Source: Desulfosoma caldarium (GTDB lineage: Bacteria; Desulfobacterota; Syntrophobacteria; Syntrophobacterales; DSM-9756). Taken from it: a stretch of 64,000 nt of DNA. Under the pieces are notes generated by a model, which was not told where the DNA came from, did no database searches, and saw only the letters and a program-made list of their open reading frames with translations. A program made the translations under genes and the position numbers. The stretch's first letter is position 1; each line of letters opens with the position of its first letter. Location of the stretch: NCBI RefSeq assembly GCF_003751385.1, contig NZ_RJVA01000009.1, positions 310,001-374,000 of the forward strand, given 5' to 3'. Positions 60,092 to 64,000 of this stretch are shown here, in pieces.

Positions 60092-62332
60092 ATGCCTAAA
60101 GCCATGGCGAATGAAAAGCCTTTTGGCGCACCTTGGGCTTTGGAGACCGCCGCCCCTTTGCCCAGGTTGGCCAACCACGAGATGTTGAGGCAGGGCTTTG
60201 AAAAAGAAATCCAGGTGCTTCTGCGCGCTCGCGTGAACGTCATTTTGATCATGGGCGGCACGCTCGTGCCCCTGTTCGGCATTCTGGATGCCCTGCTCTT
60301 TCCCTCCCTTTTTGAAAAGCTCATGGTCTACCGCATCCTTGCGGCTATCATCTGCTGGGGTCTTTACCTACTCAATCGGCAGCGGCGCCGGCCCATGCCC
60401 AGCTTTGCCTTGGGCACCATCGCCTTTTACGCTGTGGGCTTGAGCATCATCGCCATGATCGTGGACACCGGAGGCACGCACACGCCCTATTATGCCGGAC
60501 TCAACCTGGTTTTTCTCACCTACTGCGTGGTCCTGCCGGTTCCAGTCAAGAAATTGGCCATCCACAGCGTTGTGCTCTATGCGGGCTACGTGGCAGGAGC
60601 ATTGGGGCTCGATGCGCATCCGACCATGAACACCTTTTTCGCGCACAATCTTTTCATTCTGAGCACGCTGTGCATCATTCTCATCGCCGCTCACATGGAC
60701 CACAGGCATCGGTGGCGCGATTTTGTCCTGCGTCATGAACTGGCGCAAACACAGGCCAAACTGGAACAGTATTCCAAGAAATTGGAATCGTCAGTTGAGG
60801 AAACGGAAACCAAGTACAGACATCTTGTGGAAAATGCCAATGATGCGATTTTTATCTGCCAGGAGGGGCGTATTCGATTCCCGAACCCGCGCACGCAAAC
60901 CCTTTGGGGCCGGCCTCTAGAGGACCTGGAAGAAAGCCTGCTGTTGGAATTTGTGGTCCCCGAAGATCAGGACGCTCTCGTGGAGCTTTTTGAAGAACTG
61001 GAGCGGCATCCCCAGGCGGCACCTCCGTTGAGGACGTTGCGTTTGGAGCAACCATCAGGGCGGATCGTATGGGTGGACATGAACGTGGTGCCCATGGAGT
61101 GGCAGCAACGGCCCGCCCTTCTGTGCATCGCTCGAGACGTGACCGACAAGCGGCAGATGGAACAGGAACTGGTACAGATTCAAAAACTGGAAGCCATCGG
61201 CACGCTGGCCGGAGGAATCGCTCACGATTTCAACAATATTTTGCAGATGATTCACGGCTGCCTGCAAATTCTTGGGCGACACACCGATGCCGACCATCCC
61301 CATCGTCCGCTTCTGGACAAGCTGTTTCAGGCCGTGGATCGAGGAGCCAACCTGACTCGGCAGCTTTTGATTTACGGACGGAAAACCGATGAAAAGGTCG
61401 GTCCCGTGGACATCAACGTGGCCGTTGTTCGTGTGTGCGAGATGCTGGAGCGGGTTCTTCCCAAAATGTACCGCCTGGATCTGCATTTGGAAAGTCACCT
61501 GGGAAGAATCTCGGCCGATGCCAATCAACTGGAACAGGTGGTCATGAACCTGGTCATGAATGCGCGGGACGCCATGCCCGACGGCGGCACCATCACCATC
61601 AAAACCTCTCCGGCAACGGTGGACGAGGTGCTGGCACAAAAACTCGGCATGCTTCGCAGAGGGGCCGCCGTGCGATTGTCCATCGCCGACACAGGCCCGG
61701 GAATCCCCCACGAAATTCAAGACCGTATCTACGAACCCTTTTTCACCACGAAACCCCCCGATAAGGGCACGGGGCTGGGGCTTGCCATCGTCTACAGTGT
61801 CATTAAGCGGTTTGGAGGAGGCATCGTGTGCGAAAGTGAACCGGGTTCCGGCACACGTTTTCACCTCTATTTTCCCGTCTCCCATGCCGAGTCTAAGGAA
61901 GCGGTTCTGGATCGGGAAGAGGCGATACCGGTGGATCTTGCGGGCCTGCACGTCCTTCTGGTGGACGACGAGCCCCATCTTCTAGATATCGGGCAAAGCC
62001 TTTTGGAAAGCTACGGCCTGCACGTCGCCACAGCTTCAGATGGCGAATCGGCTTTGGAGCTTTTGAAAACCATGGATCCTAAGCCAGATGGCGTCATTTT
62101 GGATTTAAACATGCCGGGCATGGGTGGCGCTCAATGCCTGTCGGAAATCCTTCAGCACTATCCCGAGCTTCCGGTCATCATTGCCACAGGATATCTGGAT
62201 CCTAAAAAGCGTGAAGAACTCCTGAGCAAAGGAGCCACCGACTTCGTGGAAAAGCCTTTCCACTTTGAGAGAATTCTTCACACTTTGCAAAGATCGCGCA
62301 TTTGCCGGCTTAGACCCCGGCGTGCCGACTGA
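60092..62332 (+). CDS. Membrane hybrid histidine kinase (6-TM sensor, PAS, HisKA, HATPase, REC)
   Basis: A 746-residue protein. About six membrane spans lie in residues 45-210 (VNVILIMGGTLVPLFGILDA; TPYYAGLNLVFLTYCVVLPV). A PAS region (YRHLVENANDAIFICQEGRI), HisKA with GGIAHDFNNILQMIHGCLQI, HATPase (NLVMNARDAMPDGG, GTGLGLAIV) and a C-terminal receiver (LLVDDEPHLLD, ILDLNMPGMGG, KPFHFERI) follow. It starts 3 bases after the PhcB-like gene, suggesting coupled translation. Its multi-span input domain resembles those of kinases sensing hydrophobic signals (inference). Confidence 0.9.
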   Translation: MPKAMANEKPFGAPWALETAAPLPRLANHEMLRQGFEKEIQVLLRARVNVILIMGGTLVPLFGILDALLFPSLFEKLMVYRILAAIICWGLYLLNRQRRRPMPSFALGTIAFYAVGLSIIAMIVDTGGTHTPYYAGLNLVFLTYCVVLPVPVKKLAIHSVVLYAGYVAGALGLDAHPTMNTFFAHNLFILSTLCIILIAAHMDHRHRWRDFVLRHELAQTQAKLEQYSKKLESSVEETETKYRHLVENANDAIFICQEGRIRFPNPRTQTLWGRPLEDLEESLLLEFVVPEDQDALVELFEELERHPQAAPPLRTLRLEQPSGRIVWVDMNVVPMEWQQRPALLCIARDVTDKRQMEQELVQIQKLEAIGTLAGGIAHDFNNILQMIHGCLQILGRHTDADHPHRPLLDKLFQAVDRGANLTRQLLIYGRKTDEKVGPVDINVAVVRVCEMLERVLPKMYRLDLHLESHLGRISADANQLEQVVMNLVMNARDAMPDGGTITIKTSPATVDEVLAQKLGMLRRGAAVRLSIADTGPGIPHEIQDRIYEPFFTTKPPDKGTGLGLAIVYSVIKRFGGGIVCESEPGSGTRFHLYFPVSHAESKEAVLDREEAIPVDLAGLHVLLVDDEPHLLDIGQSLLESYGLHVATASDGESALELLKTMDPKPDGVILDLNMPGMGGAQCLSEILQHYPELPVIIATGYLDPKKREELLSKGATDFVEKPFHFERILHTLQRSRICRLRPRRAD

Positions 62333-62338
62333 TTTTTC

Positions 62339-62767
62339 TTATGGCTCCAACTCTTTTTTCATGACCAAAAAGCTCGTGTCGTCCACATCGACGGTGACCA
62401 TGCGCTGAATGCGAAAGCCGAATTTTTCATAGAGGTGCACGGCGCCGGCCGAAATGATTTTCACATCCAGGTCCACGTTCTTGATGCCACGCCGGTGAAA
62501 CGCCTCCAAAGCCTCTCGAACGAGTTCGGAAGCGATGCCTCGGCCTCGAGCTTCCGGGTGCACGGCCACTTTAAGAATGGTTGCCTTGTAATCCTCGTCT
62601 CGGCATGTGGCCGCGAGATAGCCTTGCACGCGTTGTCCGTCGTCGTAGACGAGAAAGAAATCTTTAAGCGCGTTTTCCAGGTAATAGGGCGTCCATGGGT
62701 TGGGAAAGGACAAGCGTTCGATCTCGGCCACTCTTTCCAGATCATCGGCTTCGGCCTGTCGAACCAT
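62339..62767 (-). CDS. rimI: Ribosomal-protein-alanine N-acetyltransferase-like GNAT
   Basis: A 142-residue GNAT protein. VRQAEADDLERVAEIERLSF begins the domain, VAVHPEARGRGIASELVREA is the acetyl-CoA-binding P-loop, and VHLYEKFGFRIQRMV is the closing motif. RimI acetylates ribosomal protein S18; the assignment within GNATs rests on these motifs. ATG 62767 has GGGAG 7 bases upstream; an earlier ATG at 62809 lies inside the patatin gene's 3' end. It follows the patatin-like gene on the same strand by 29 bases. Confidence 0.75.
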   Translation of the reverse strand: MVRQAEADDLERVAEIERLSFPNPWTPYYLENALKDFFLVYDDGQRVQGYLAATCRDEDYKATILKVAVHPEARGRGIASELVREALEAFHRRGIKNVDLDVKIISAGAVHLYEKFGFRIQRMVTVDVDDTSFLVMKKELEP

Positions 62768-62796
62768 GGCTTCGCTCCCCACGCCACAAGCCAAGC

Positions 62797-63978
62797 CTAT
62801 GGCCTGCACACCAAAGTGTCCATGGGGCGGACGCAGTGGCGGATTTTTCCCGAAAGGACCTGTTCCATGAACTCATCGCCCAGACGGCGCGATTGTACAA
62901 TCACTGTATCCCAAAAACGTCGGCGCTGGAAATCCTGCCCGGCAAAAATCCAAAAATCTTTCCGGTCCGGAATGCGCCCGTAAGGCAGGGAGTCGACGAA
63001 GCGGCGAGACGGCACCACCAGAAGCACCTCATCCACATGGCTCAAATTGGGCCGCCTCCCGGCAAAACGCTTATCAAACCAGCCGGGAACAAGCCGGTGC
63101 GTGTAATGGGGATAAAGAAAGATGCGGTCGGAATTCGGGCGCACCGGCACCGTGACATGGTAATCCGTAAGGCCTCCGTCCCAGTAAGCACCCGAAGGCG
63201 CTTCGGGAATGTTCATGATGGGTTCCATGAGCAGCGGAATGGACCCTGATGCCAGAAGGGCCGGAATGACGTTGCTGGCCCGCAAGGGCACGCGGCGAGC
63301 GGGCCAGGCGCCGTGATCCACATGACGAAGCAGATCGCCTTGGGTGTGCGCAAAGATGGTTCTTTCAAAGAACCCTTTCAGCCACTTTCGGCGCACCGCA
63401 TTGGCCGTGAAAGCCGCCGCAAGCCCCACGGCCACCCAAGGCGCGGCCTGCGTGTTCAAAAAGCCTCGTCCTCGAACGGCGACAATGTGCAAACGACGAA
63501 GCGGGTGGGTGGCCATGTGCTGAGCTTCCCGATCCCCGACAAAGGATCGCAGCACATTGCCCAGGACTTGGGACACTTCTTGAGGTGTCGGTGTCGAGCT
63601 GTAGCTCTGCTCTCGATACGCCGCCAGGAAACGGTCCAGCGCCGCCGCCGGGTCTTTTTGGCAATAGGCGGCAAACCGCCAGGCGCCGATACTGGCTCCC
63701 AAAAAATCCACAGGGGATTTGGCATTGGAAAGCCACTCTTGGCACAGCACGCGGTCCAGGCCGTATAGCACAAGCCATTTGGGCCCACCGGCCGCACCGA
63801 AAACCCCTTTGATCCGTTCCCATCGAAGCCCTTCGTCCCTCAGCCGATCCAAAATGCGCCGACCGGCGTAGAAATCCAGCCATGGCCCCATGATTTTTCC
63901 CGGCACCCCCTGCAAGGTTTTGCCCCAATGCGCCCCGTTGAACGATTTTCCCGCGAGCCGCCTCAGGGCTTTGCCCAC
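62797..63978 (-). CDS. Patatin-like phospholipase family protein
   Basis: A ~393-residue protein. The catalytic Ser is in GASIGAW (about residue 97, GxSxG), the catalytic Asp in YWDGGLTDY (about residue 267, DGG motif), and an oxyanion-type Gly-rich segment FGAAGGPKW precedes. Patatin-type enzymes hydrolyse acyl lipids. The start is uncertain: GTG 63978 with GAAGGA upstream, or ATG 63891 just before the conserved region. Confidence 0.8.
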   Translation of the reverse strand: MGKALRRLAGKSFNGAHWGKTLQGVPGKIMGPWLDFYAGRRILDRLRDEGLRWERIKGVFGAAGGPKWLVLYGLDRVLCQEWLSNAKSPVDFLGASIGAWRFAAYCQKDPAAALDRFLAAYREQSYSSTPTPQEVSQVLGNVLRSFVGDREAQHMATHPLRRLHIVAVRGRGFLNTQAAPWVAVGLAAAFTANAVRRKWLKGFFERTIFAHTQGDLLRHVDHGAWPARRVPLRASNVIPALLASGSIPLLMEPIMNIPEAPSGAYWDGGLTDYHVTVPVRPNSDRIFLYPHYTHRLVPGWFDKRFAGRRPNLSHVDEVLLVVPSRRFVDSLPYGRIPDRKDFWIFAGQDFQRRRFWDTVIVQSRRLGDEFMEQVLSGKIRHCVRPMDTLVCRP

Positions 63979-64000
63979 ATGTCCTTCGACAGACCTTCAA

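Overview
The window reads as a GC-rich chromosome segment of a deltaproteobacterial type (Thermodesulfobacteriota, perhaps a Syntrophobacteria sulfate reducer). This rests on protein family content only: DUF4214/RTX surface proteins, TPR-sulfotransferases, a DUF3783 protein, a CoA-disulfide reductase with rhodanese domain, and an NtrC-type regulator. Genus is not determinable. No tRNA, rRNA, CRISPR array or phage module was seen.

0-26 kb is a minus-strand surface-protein island. Three DUF4214-RTX paralogues (230-2359, 8087-10417, 23170-26271) share a similar leader and are interleaved with likely modification enzymes: a SPINDLY/OGT-like glycosyltransferase, a GT4-methyltransferase fusion, two other methyltransferases, two TPR-sulfotransferases and a TPR protein with a Cys-rich C-terminal region. 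I infer that the enzymes decorate surface proteins or glycans. Between 10.4 and 12.0 kb lies a decayed duplicate of the cassette at 26.3-28.5 kb.

26-35 kb is a plus-strand block divergent from the third RTX gene: CAP-domain secreted protein, ABC_sub_bind-like periplasmic protein, membrane sensor kinase, TonB-dependent receptor and NtrC-type sigma-54 activator. Sigma-54-like promoter sequences face both ways in the divergent intergenic region, and the minus-facing one is also recognisable in the duplicated copy. This suggests a regulon linking the two-component system to the RTX protein and the secreted/periplasmic proteins.

35-43 kb is repeat-rich and mobile. It holds a GT4 gene with an ABC-ATPase remnant, two intact and two broken REP-associated Y1 transposase (RAYT) copies, an orphan TAXI binding protein and an ExeA-like ATPase. 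The RAYT ends match a ~22-bp repeat (GGGGTCAGACCTTTATTTT + TGA) found about 38 times in the window, nearly always just 3' of a gene and in fixed orientation relative to it. In two genes it supplies the stop codon and last residues. Several copies belong to a ~110-bp composite with a GGGGCAGGCC...GGCCTGCCCC-type hairpin.

43-50 kb holds a zinc-ribbon/CoA-disulfide reductase pair, then a cobalamin riboswitch with intrinsic terminator ahead of cbiC, cbiL, and a BtuC/BtuD/BtuF-type uptake system. 50-64 kb holds a DUF4139 protein, DUF3783 protein, M20 peptidase, ComEA-like HhH protein inside a 16-bp inverted repeat, a CheD-HDOD fusion, a coiled-coil protein with a nuclease-like C-terminus, a Spy/CpxP-like protein, a cNMP-binding/PhcB-like methyltransferase followed by a hybrid histidine kinase, RimI and a patatin-like phospholipase.
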